From Endotrypanum monterogeii (lineage: Eukaryota > Euglenozoa > Kinetoplastea > Trypanosomatida > Trypanosomatidae), in the NCBI GenBank assembly GCA_000333855.2, contig CM007316.1, positions 479,726 to 543,725 of the forward strand: DNA of 64,000 nucleotides, read 5' to 3'. Shown piece by piece: positions 22,088 through 31,700 of the stretch. Under the pieces are notes generated by a model. That model saw only the letters and a program-made list of their open reading frames with translations. It had not been told where the DNA came from and ran no database searches. Position numbers and translations under genes: made by a program. Position 1 is the stretch's first letter; every line of letters starts with the position of its first letter.

Positions 22088-22320
22088 ACCCGATCATCAC
22101 ATCACGCTGTCGGGACTTCTTTGGGACCCTTCCCCTGCGCGTGACGCTGATGAGGTGGTGTGGGGAGTCAGTGTGTACACCTCTGTCTTCGTTTCTGCAT
22201 CCGCTGTGCACATCTTTGCTCCGCTTTGGGTACAATTTAATGACCACTGAATCAAGACGACAACGCAGATGACGGAAGTTGCGAACTGCGCACTTTTGGT
22301 GTTCTAGAATACCGCGTTGG
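22086..22320. repeat. 235-bp direct repeat, copy B
   Basis: Second copy of the segment at 21663-21897. Like copy A it is preceded by a GA run, so the duplication includes the repeat. Confidence 0.9.
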
Positions 22321-22713
22321 TCTGCAGAGAATGGAAAGGAAAAAATGGGGGAGCGTTCTACGAGTGGATAGACTTGCGGTCATCTTTCACTGGATTCGCC
22401 CACAACCTCGCGCTCCTATCATATCATTTTCGGGGTGCCTCTGTGGCAATGTCAATGTCTTCATTAACATAGCTTTCACTTGTCCTGTTTTCTCCTTCTG
22501 CTCCACATTCGTTCATTACGTATCTCAAATAGTTACCACATGTGGCTCCCAAGACTGCGACTGCCCCTCAAAGACATCCCCGCATACGCACCTGTACACA
22601 GCTACTATCAGGCAACGCGCACAAGGCGGGCACCTGCAAAAAGGGGAGGGTGGGCGTGAGGAGGCGGATCGACTCGTAACTGCAGTATAACTATTTGTCA
22701 TTGGTGGTCTTTG

Positions 22714-22759
22714 ATCCCTTCATCATTTTCATTTCCCCTCCATCAAATCGCCGGTAAAG
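22714..22759 (+). promoter_or_regulatory. Predicted spliced-leader acceptor for coiled-coil gene
   Basis: A C/T-rich stretch ending about 22743 is followed by the first AG at 22758-22759, 18 bases before the start codon; this implies a very short 5' UTR. Confidence 0.45.
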
Positions 22760-22777
22760 GCACGCAGTCGCTTGACT

Positions 22778-24397
22778 ATGAAATCAAGAGGTATCGAGGA
22801 CAGCATCTATGTCAACTTCTTCGGTTTCGATGGAAAGGCTGCGATGCTGGCCTGCGACATGTACGGAATTCTCCCGGAAAATTTGCTTTACATGCCGAAA
22901 GCAATGTTTGCTCAAACCGGTAATGAAGAGGAACACGTCATCCTGATACGATACACCATGTGCGAACGAAGTCGCCAAGGCACCTTTCGCACCCTGCTAG
23001 GCGCTAAGTTGAAGTTGATGCAAAAAGGAAACGTGGAGGAATTATGGGAGGAGCGGACTCGCGTTTTACCTGATGCAGCGCCCTGCCCTCGCTTCACAGA
23101 TAAGCAGCTGGAGAACGCCGCCGCGACTCTTGACACCGACACCGAGAGCGACGACGAGCTCAAAATCGACGAGCGAGGCATGATGAAGCCACCACCGCCG
23201 GTGCCCGCTACTGCGCCACATATTGGCTCAGCTAGCACAGACGACGTCGTGGTCGGGGGGGGTGACCTAGCCCAGGCCCATAAGGCTGGCGTGCCGAATT
23301 CCCCTGCGTCGCCGGGCCTCGCTGAAAAGCCACTCTCACCGTTCGCAGTGCCGCGGCCTTACGTGGAGGGTGTTTCCATCACAGGCAGTAAGGCAGCATC
23401 TGCAACTACTAGTCCAGTTAGCAAAGGCAAAGACAAGTTTTCTGCCTTCGAAGAGGAGGGTACTGAGCACCAGAGTGAAGAGGTGAGGTCTTACAAGCTG
23501 CTTGAGCTGATAGCATACCGGCCAAAACCGAAGGCTGCCTTGCTGCCCCCGACCATCCCGCAGCCCTACTTTCCACGAACTCATGAGGCGCTCAGTGAGG
23601 AGGAAAAGGAACTTGCCACTACGGAGAAAAAGCTTTCTCGCTACAGCAAAAGGGCAGTCAGGAGGGTCAAAAAACGAAGAAACAGAATGGCTCAGGTCAC
23701 CCCCGCAGCAGAAGCCGACACCACCTTCCCCCCCCTCTCCTCCTCGCATAACCTTTTCACTACTGAGCACTTTCTTGAGCTCGTGGAGCTACAAAATCAT
23801 CGCGAGATGGCCGCTATACATCGAGTGGCAAAAGTGGATCTGAAGTCTATGAGCAAGCGCTACGAGCGCGCCCGTGCTATTGATGAAGAAATGGAAGGCA
23901 TTCCAGCTCTCGGAACGCTAGAGCACATGCTCAAGTATAATAAATCTATCGGTGTTACGCTTGAATTTAAGGACCGCCTGCAGTCTGACAGAGAGCAACA
24001 GGAATCTCTTGCAGCTCTGGAGCGAGGATGGAGGAAAATGCAGTCTGACCGCGAAAACGCGATTGAGCAAAAGCAGCAACACGCACAAAAAGTTTTTGAG
24101 CGGGAGCGTGAGAAGGCTATTAGCATTTTTGCTGAGGTACAGCGCACACATGAAATGATCACATCGTGCAAAAAAGAGGCGGCATTTCGTCAGCGAAAGG
24201 CAAAAATGAGTAAAATATATCATCAAAATGCTGTTCGGGAAGCTAGAGCGGACAAATTCATGGAGGGAAGACGCCGCGCCTTGAGTATGCTACGGTACAC
24301 CCATGATCAGCAGGAGTTGCACCGCCGCGAATTGCGTCGAACAGTTCTTGACATCAAAATCCGGAAAAATTTTGAGGCCACTAAGCTGATTGACTAG
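22778..24397 (+). CDS. Coiled-coil protein of unknown function
   Basis: 539 residues from ATG 22778. Residues 1-100 look globular, with mixed hydrophobic and polar content (IYVNFFGFDGKAAMLACDMYG). Residues about 105-240 are acidic, Pro/Ser/Thr-rich and probably disordered. The C-terminal 280 residues are strongly charged (Lys, Arg, Glu, Gln) and should form long helices or a coiled coil, beginning with a basic patch KRAVRRVKKRRNR at about 300. I do not recognise a family. Such architecture is frequent among trypanosomatid cytoskeletal and flagellar proteins, but nothing here proves that location. Protein-like composition and the uninterrupted length support a real gene. Confidence 0.8.
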   Translation: MKSRGIEDSIYVNFFGFDGKAAMLACDMYGILPENLLYMPKAMFAQTGNEEEHVILIRYTMCERSRQGTFRTLLGAKLKLMQKGNVEELWEERTRVLPDAAPCPRFTDKQLENAAATLDTDTESDDELKIDERGMMKPPPPVPATAPHIGSASTDDVVVGGGDLAQAHKAGVPNSPASPGLAEKPLSPFAVPRPYVEGVSITGSKAASATTSPVSKGKDKFSAFEEEGTEHQSEEVRSYKLLELIAYRPKPKAALLPPTIPQPYFPRTHEALSEEEKELATTEKKLSRYSKRAVRRVKKRRNRMAQVTPAAEADTTFPPLSSSHNLFTTEHFLELVELQNHREMAAIHRVAKVDLKSMSKRYERARAIDEEMEGIPALGTLEHMLKYNKSIGVTLEFKDRLQSDREQQESLAALERGWRKMQSDRENAIEQKQQHAQKVFEREREKAISIFAEVQRTHEMITSCKKEAAFRQRKAKMSKIYHQNAVREARADKFMEGRRRALSMLRYTHDQQELHRRELRRTVLDIKIRKNFEATKLID

Positions 24398-25820
24398 GGT
24401 AAATGTTTTGGTACTTCAGAAAAGGCGTTTTCAGCTTTATTTTTTCTCCTTTTTTTTTCATTTTTTTTTTTTTTGGCCGTGGGGTCATCAGAGACATATG
24501 GACGCGGGTTACGTGCGTTCTTCTTTAACTACGAGTGATCAAAGATACTGGAACGCCGACAGAGCTCTTCTGTCTGCCAGAGGATCTCCAGCGCACAGTC
24601 GATTTTCCTCGTTGTTGGGCTTTTTTTGTTTCCCCCTCCCTGCTCTCGCGTGAATGTTTTTTTTTCCCCCTAAGTGTGTGTGCGTGGTTTTAGCATGAGT
24701 AGTAGAACCGATGTTTTATAGTGTTAGACTCTGCTTTAATCTACTCATTCCCTTCCTCATCCCCATCCCCATCCTCATCCCCCCCCCCCCCTGTTCCTTC
24801 TGCTAGCCACGAACACCACCAACCGCGGACCCTTCAGTTTTATTATATTTGTGGAGACGGCACTTTTCTTGAATTTATTTCGAAAAAAAAAAGTCAAGTG
24901 CTGGGATCGCACATTGAAACATCAACACAAGAAGTGCTTCAGTCCCTGTGTTGTATTGTGATGAGGTTTGCATGTCAGCCTCGGCATGAAATTTGTTCCA
25001 TGTATTTGATTAGTTTTACACCCATCTCTTGAAACTCTTATCTCTCTCGCTTTTTTTTTTTTGTGTGTGTGTGTGTCTGAAGCGTGTGTCTTCTTATTGT
25101 GGAAACTTCAGCTTCAAGGGCACACACATACTCGCTGTCTGTCCGAGTGTGTGTAAGGTGCTCGTGTACACTTTACCTTTTCTCCCTCATAAGGTAACAG
25201 AGGCATACGGGTGTATTATTGTTCCCCAATGGCTCTGTAAATGGCACCGCTGGGGGGGAAAGGGAGAAAAAAAATCAAATCAAGACTGCGTTCTATTTCG
25301 AGAAATGTACTGGGGTGGATTCGTTTGACCCTTTGTAGTTTCACAGTGCACGTTTCCGGTCACCTATCTCGATCATTCGCCCCATGGTAGTCCATCTCTT
25401 AACCACACCGGAAAGTGGGCGGAATATTCCTTCTCGGGATCCACCATATTCCCCTCCTTCATGCATGACTTAGCTGAAGTAAGAGGGTCGGAATTTTTTC
25501 CCCCCTTGTCTTCTCCGGTTGTATTCGCGTGTACTGCCTTCCCCTTGTTTTCGCCTTCTCTTCACCTTTAACTCGTTAGCTCTACATCTTTGTCGACGTA
25601 ACAGGGTTCACGTGTCTCCACTCACTTGGTGCTTTTGCCCATGACCTTCATAGCAGAGAGGCCTTTCTGGTAAGACGGTTCAGAGTTCAAATTGAAGGCA
25701 ATCTTTTATTAGCGAAGGCAGGAAAAGACTCAAGTATATATGTATATATAAAATAAATAAATAAATATATATATTTATATATATATATATATTTATCACT
25801 CTGATTGGGTTTTTGTCATC
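24398..25820. other. Spacer before PPPDE gene
   Basis: About 1.4 kb with poly-T, poly-C and CATCCC-like repeats around 24750-24790, a GT run near 25063 and the AT tract at its end. No gene seen. A C/T-rich stretch at about 25496-25577 with AG at 25578-25579 is the likeliest spliced-leader acceptor for the downstream gene. Confidence 0.55.
25735..25794. repeat. AT-rich microsatellite directly before the PPPDE gene
   Basis: TA runs interrupted by ATAAATAAATAAA units, ending 26 bases before the ATG at 25821. There is no AG between the tract and the ATG, so the tract should be within the mature 5' UTR. It contains a small upstream ATG-TAT-ATA-TAA frame. Confidence 0.9.
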
Positions 25821-27713
25821 ATGAGCGGTGCGGCGGAGCATATGAGCTTCTCAGCGGATGCGTTCCTCTACGAAAAAATCAATCATGCGGAATTTCTCCA
25901 GGAGTCCGAGAGGGTACTTTTGCCCTCCAAAGGGACGCCTGCTTTAGTAGGCAAGTCGTCCCGCAACCGGCTCTCCCTCCCCTCTCAGGAAGACACCTCG
26001 GGCAAAATCAAGGGAGCTGACGCACAGACGTCACCGTTACCACGGCTTGTGGCGACCGGGCTATCTTTTGGTTCTTCCACGGGGACGCCGCACTCCTCAC
26101 GTGATTCCTTTTTTCGATGCGTGCCACTGAAGGCGCCAACCTCATCAGGGTCATTGCCTGTCGGAAATCAAAAAAAACTGTCTAGCAATCGAGCGACAGC
26201 GATGCAGCCACCAAATGACGCGTCGATGCCCGCTGCCGCCGTGCGAGATGGGGAAAGTTTCCTTCTCCAACACTGCACGCCGACTCCTCGAGACATGGAA
26301 GTGAGACTACACGTGTATGATCTGTCCTCTGGGTATCTGAGAGAATACGGTAGAGATCTTGTTGGATTTGAGGTACCAGGCGTCTATCACTCCGGCGTTG
26401 TCTGCTACGGAATCGAAGTGTACTTTGAAGGGGGCATCGGCGTCGCATCAGCAGGGCGCACTCGCTTTGGCGACAAGTTTCGAGCACACTGCGTCGGCGT
26501 CACGAGAAAAACCGTCACTGAGTTTCTTCGGTGGATCACTGTGCAGGCCGCTCAGGTAAATCAGATCCATGACTATCACCCGGTGCGGCACAACTGTCAC
26601 CATTTTTCCCTCGATGCAGTGCAATTTTTACTGGGGGAAAACACTAACATTCCAAGTTATCTGGTCAGTACTGTAGAAGATGTCCTGAAGACAGACGTAG
26701 GCGCTGCCGTCGCGGAGGCACTAACTATCACCACACTGGGCATGCAGAGCGCTGTTGCGCGGCAGCTGCGCTCTCGCATATGTGAGCGACAGCACAGCCT
26801 TCAAATGCAATACAACGTCTCGACGGCCTGTGGTTTCGTGATGCTGCCACCGAATTCCGCAGTGCTGTTTCGCGTCAACGATCTGCCGCTAGCAAGGCAA
26901 CTTATTCTGGGCCTTACCCCTTATATTCACACACTTATCAGTAAAAACATTATGAAACCGGCTGCATTAATGGTGGTTGAAGAGATGGCGAGTGCGTTGA
27001 TGGAGGGCACCGACTGCATAGAACCAAAAATGATGCTCAACTATGTGGACATGGTCACTGAGTCGCTGTCGCAGAGCCCCGTAATAGCATGGGGGCCCAT
27101 CCTTGACGGCCTACGGATTGTCGTCTTGCATAAGTTGTGCCTCATCTCCTGTGTCTTTCATAGGAAACTGATGTCAATTCTTGTCCTCGCCGCCCGCGAC
27201 TTTCCACGTCTGTCGTCAGATGGGCGTGTAGCATTTCTTCGGCTGGTGTGCAACTTCGCCTGTAGCGCTCATGGAGCAATCGTCCACAGTGAAAAACGTT
27301 ATCGAGACTCGTGGGTGTCGATCGTTGGTCTGGGCCTCATGGATAGCAGCAGTACTGTTGTTTACACAGCAGCTTGTCTGGCCTTGAATCTCTCCCTCAG
27401 CATTGTTATCACGTCGACTCCGTCTCTCAAGCGTGACATGAAGCACTCCGTCGGCGAGCACTACGCTCTGCGGCTCGTGACGTTGTTGCTATGCAGTCTG
27501 CACCTTCGTAGTCGTGAGCAACTGCCAGAGCCCTCTTTTAACATGATCCTAATGGCACTCTACAGGTTGGCTTCAAGTAACGCAGTGGCGGTGAGATTTA
27601 TCAGAATGCACGCCTTCAGGCCTCGGTATACTAAACTCCTGGACCGATGTGCCTCCAACGAAAGTCGTGCCTTGGTGTGTCTTCTCAGAACACTAGAAGA
27701 CCTGTACGCCTGA
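25821..27713 (+). CDS. PPPDE (DeSI-type) putative cysteine peptidase with C-terminal helical-repeat domain
   Basis: 630 residues. The first 155 are Ser/Pro-rich and probably disordered. Residues about 160-290 match the PPPDE fold: VRLHVYDLSSG, the His motif GVYHSGVV (His190), a GGI segment and the Cys motif RHNCHHFS (Cys259), giving the expected His-Cys pair. PPPDE/DeSI proteins are thiol hydrolases reported to remove SUMO or ubiquitin, or to act as palmitoyl-thioesterases. The remaining 300 residues are helical and resemble the armadillo-like PUL domain that some fungal and plant PPPDE proteins carry. In those, PUL binds the Cdc48/p97 ATPase. PPPDE identity is firm; PUL is inference from context and composition. 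Confidence 0.83.
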   Translation: MSGAAEHMSFSADAFLYEKINHAEFLQESERVLLPSKGTPALVGKSSRNRLSLPSQEDTSGKIKGADAQTSPLPRLVATGLSFGSSTGTPHSSRDSFFRCVPLKAPTSSGSLPVGNQKKLSSNRATAMQPPNDASMPAAAVRDGESFLLQHCTPTPRDMEVRLHVYDLSSGYLREYGRDLVGFEVPGVYHSGVVCYGIEVYFEGGIGVASAGRTRFGDKFRAHCVGVTRKTVTEFLRWITVQAAQVNQIHDYHPVRHNCHHFSLDAVQFLLGENTNIPSYLVSTVEDVLKTDVGAAVAEALTITTLGMQSAVARQLRSRICERQHSLQMQYNVSTACGFVMLPPNSAVLFRVNDLPLARQLILGLTPYIHTLISKNIMKPAALMVVEEMASALMEGTDCIEPKMMLNYVDMVTESLSQSPVIAWGPILDGLRIVVLHKLCLISCVFHRKLMSILVLAARDFPRLSSDGRVAFLRLVCNFACSAHGAIVHSEKRYRDSWVSIVGLGLMDSSSTVVYTAACLALNLSLSIVITSTPSLKRDMKHSVGEHYALRLVTLLLCSLHLRSREQLPEPSFNMILMALYRLASSNAVAVRFIRMHAFRPRYTKLLDRCASNESRALVCLLRTLEDLYA

Positions 27714-28483
27714 AGGATGTTGCTGCTCGGCTCTCATGCAAGGCAAAGCTGTCGGTTTTGTTCGTGGTAAACTTTTTTTTTTGCTGAGTGGTATGCGTGC
27801 CCTCCTCACCGTATGGCTCACACATTTTTTTTTTTCGTGTGCATGTACGTGAGGCTACCCCATCTATGTTCCGTGCCGCGCTCCTGTCCTCATTTACCGA
27901 GTGTCTGCATGCTATTATCGTGCAGGAGCAGCTCCGCGGCGCGGGTGCCAATAACAAAACAAACAAAAAATATATACATGAGATTCGTTGTCGGGAAGAA
28001 GTAAAGCAACCTGCCGATGAGCATCATTGAGAGAAGCCTCATTCTGAGGGCCCAGGAAAAAAAAAGAGGTACAGGGAAGGAGAGGGATGGTATACATTGT
28101 TCGAAATATAGCTCTCCTCTTTTCTACGCTGTTGAAAGGCTCATCATGGTTGCTCACGCAGAGCGAGGGGTGAAGTGCGGTTTGCAGGGGTATCCCTCGG
28201 TCGAAAAAAAAATGTATACCTCTGACAAAGAGAAAGAGGGGAAGAGTTTCAAAAAAAAAATGAATGTATATGTGCGCGTCTATATCCTTTTTCTTTTTAT
28301 CTTGAACAATCCTCCAAACCAACACATCTACTTTCGTTTCCAATACATTCCTCCTCTTTTTTTTTTTTTTAACCAACTTCTTTTCATATTTACCTTGTTT
28401 TCTTGCGCGTCCGCTACCTCCACACCTGCAGAGAGAAAAGCGCAGATGAATTGTGGGTAGTTTCACGTGTTAACTGTATTTTT

Positions 28484-28508
28484 ACACACACACACACACA
28501 CACACACA
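28484..28508. repeat. (AC)n microsatellite
   Basis: Pure AC run about 210 bases before the CPSF160 start. Confidence 0.95.
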
Positions 28509-28617
28509 TAAAGAGAAAGGGAGGGAAAGAAAAGTGCTCATCGAGCCCGTTGGGTGCTCATCAGCGTATCTCTGACTACCGAATTTTTGTTCTGCGCAGT
28601 GGGAGCAGCAACGCACA

Positions 28618-28641
28618 TTTTTTTTTTTACTTCTTCTACAG
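28618..28641 (+). promoter_or_regulatory. Predicted spliced-leader acceptor for CPSF160
   Basis: About eleven T, then ACTTCTTCTACAG; AG at 28640-28641. No ATG lies between this site and the start at 28721. Confidence 0.65.
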
Positions 28642-28720
28642 TAGTCGCTAGATTCTTCTAGTGTTTTTTATCCAGGAAACGATTCCCCCCCCCCTCTCCC
28701 ACTCTCACGCCTATTTTCAA

Positions 28721-31700
28721 ATGCTCCACACAGCTGTGGCTCCATTGCTTCCAGCCTCAGTGGTGACGCACACGGTTTCAGGCTATTTTTTGCCAAGCTC
28801 GCTGGCGGCGCAGAAAGAAAAAGAGGTGATTGCTATTCGACAGAACTATCTCACCTTGTATAGAGTGAAAGGTCCACATCGTGACCACGCCGCCGTTGGG
28901 TTGCGACCAGCGGACGAGCTTGGGCAAGTAGCGGAGGTATCCTTGCACGCCCCGCCGCTCGGGGCAGCGACATGTCGACCTTTCAGGGCCATATCCGACA
29001 TTCTGGTGCTCCTTTTCGATGACTTTCACGTCTCTTTTCTGCAGTACAACCCTGTCAAACTCCAGTTTGACACCGTAGCCCTCGTGCAGCTGGATGACCG
29101 ACAGCTCAGCCTTGACCGGTGCCCACTGGACGCGATGCTACGAGTGGATGAGACGGGCACCTTTCTCGCCGTTTTGGCTAAGCGGAGCGACCTTTTTTTT
29201 TTCCCTGTACTGGAGATGGTGAATCAAGAAACCATGGCAGCAGCGCAAGCGGAATCCTCCGCGGCGAACGTGTCGATAACAGCCGGCGGATCTGCTGCTT
29301 TTGTGGGAGATGAGGAGGCTGCCTTAAACACGACCTCAGGTACCGCAAAGGCTGTCGCGCCAAAGCCAACGGTCGCGCTTAATGCTTGGGGCGACGAGGA
29401 CGAGGACGATATCGAGGAAAAGAAAGAATCGACGGGGCCGATGCAATCGGAAGCGCTCAGTGAGGGGCTGGAACCTCTCATGCAAGGGGTTAAGAGGACT
29501 GGTTGTTCCACGGCGTCTGAAGCAACCCCAGTAGCCCCTCTGGCTGCGCCACTTGAGAGGTCAACAAATGCAGGGGGCAGCTCGCTACTGCTGCGCATCG
29601 GAACGGTGACACATTGGAGCCTGCAGAACGTCAAAACTACACTGCGCAACATTCGTGACGTACAGTTTGTCGAGTCCGCCGGCGAGCCCCTCTTGGCGTT
29701 TCTCTTCGAGAGGCAGCCGACGTGGGCAGGGCGTGTGAAGCTCTTGGAGTGGCGCAGTAAGACGGTCGAATCACACATGCTAACGTGCTCCATTGAGTGG
29801 ATGAAAATTACGCTGGCGAACTCTTCAACACCGCACATGCTTTCTCTCAGCGAAGTGGACGGCTTGCCCTACGATGTGACAAACATGACGCCGCTTCCAG
29901 CCTTCCAGGATGTGCCCTCCGCTGTACTTTGCGTTAGCCGAAACATGGTGATGCACGTCAGCACCAAGAGCGGCTACGGCGTCTTCCTCAACGCCGTTGG
30001 CGAGGAACAGGCGCGCAATCTGAAGTCATCGGCAGTGAGTTATGAGGCGATACAGTGGCGCAGTGCCTCGCAGGCATCGTCGACGGATTTGGTGAAGGTG
30101 AATCTAAACTTGGCGAACGCGTCGACCGTTCTCCTCTCGCAGTCGGTGAGGAGGCAGGGAGCAGGCGGCATGGATGGCTCCAGGGATGCGGCGCCGCGCG
30201 ATGAGAATCAACGCCTTCTAGTCGTTACGGAGGAGGAAGGGACAGTTGTAGACATTCACCTGCACAGTCACGGATACACAGTTAGTAGCATCAGCGCGGA
30301 GATTGTCATGACCGGCTGCTTCTGTTCTTCCTATGGCACCATTGATTCCACGAGTTTTTTCCTTGGTTCTCTGAACGGTGATTCGCGTTTCATTCAAAGC
30401 ACTCCGCAGGACCCGTGCAAAGTGCTGCAAAAGTTTGTTGGCATTGGTCCTGTGCGTGATGTGGACATTGTGGACACTTCTACCGTCATCAGTGGGGGTC
30501 TAGACAAGAACACACTCGACCCGTCCGTAGAGGCCTCTCCTTACGCTGATCTCTACCGCAGTGTCGATTTTGAGACAGAGCCGGTCATGACGGCAGCACA
30601 GAGAAAAGCAGTCATGGACATCGCCGTTTGCTCCGGCACCGGCTCTGCGGGTAGCTTATCGATTCTCCGACGGTCGATTCGCAGCCGCGTGGTGCGGCAG
30701 GAGGAGCTCAACGCCATTTCCGTCTTTTTCCTTGAGCATGCCAACGAGGATGCCCGCAAGCGGCCCCGAGATTCCAGGGGCGGGGGAGAGCAAGAAAAAA
30801 TACCCGTGGCACTTCCCGGAGGCGCCGCCCAGCACCCGCATCTGCTTATTACCGGATCCAATTTCTCCATCCTATTTGCAGTGCGCAGCGACTCAGTACA
30901 GCAGGTGCGCGGCGCTGCCCTCAGTGTGTCAGCTCGCACTGTGTATGCTACACAGTTAGACTGGTTGCCAGGCCTCCTGCAGGTAACCGAAACTGAGTTG
31001 CGACTCCTTTCAGTCGATGGCAAGCGCCGCTTGGGTAGCACTGAATTTCAAACACTGCCAGCGATACAGCGAGCCAGCAGCCAAGGTGCCGCGGCAAACG
31101 TGGCGGTTGCCGCGTTGTTGGTTGCTGATATGCATTGCGTTCTCGTCCGCTTCACAGATGGACAGCTGCTGTCATTTAGCCTACAAGACGCTAAGGCAAT
31201 GTCCACAGCAACTCTTCTTCTCGAGAAGGTCGTAGCTGTTGCCTGGTGGGGAGCATCAACGAGGCAGTCACCGCAGCGTCAGCAGACGCTTCTGGTCGTG
31301 CAAAACATGGATCTTATCATGTATCATTTGCAATCGCCGCAGGTAATTCAGCAGGTCTCGAGCTTTCCTAACTTTGCCCTTCTGCCGCCCTTCGCGGTGG
31401 AGGGGCTTGAGACGCCAATGGTGAAGTTGCGCGAGCGACTGAATTCGGAGCCACTGCCCACCATAACACATCTTTCCGTATTCGACCAGCATGAAGACAT
31501 CGCTGTCGCTGCTGCTCCCACCGAGGCAACTTGGGTCATCATATTATCATCCGGCGAGCTAGTAACTTATCGGGTTGTTCCTCCAGATGCCAACGGACCC
31601 CGACGGTGTGTAAAACTCGTCCATCACATCCTCGACGTGGCACCAGAAGTGGACGTCGTAGAATCTATCGAGGCTCGAAAGAAGCGCTTGCAGGAAGAAC

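Larger units (their letters stand above)
21553..22777. other. Repeat-rich spacer with assembly gap
   Basis: About 1.2 kb containing AT, GA and TACG microsatellites, a gap of ten N and two identical 235-bp copies described separately. No gene is supported; the long minus-strand frame crossing the gap is an artefact of the duplicated sequence. Confidence 0.7.
27714..28720. other. Spacer before CPSF160 gene
   Basis: About 1 kb of T-rich and A-rich tracts with (AC)n at 28484-28508. No gene seen. Confidence 0.6.

Noticed and set aside
21597..22247. 216-codon minus-strand frame across the N gap
   Set aside because: It repeats the same peptide twice because it reads both copies of the duplicated segment and translates GA, AT and TACG repeats.
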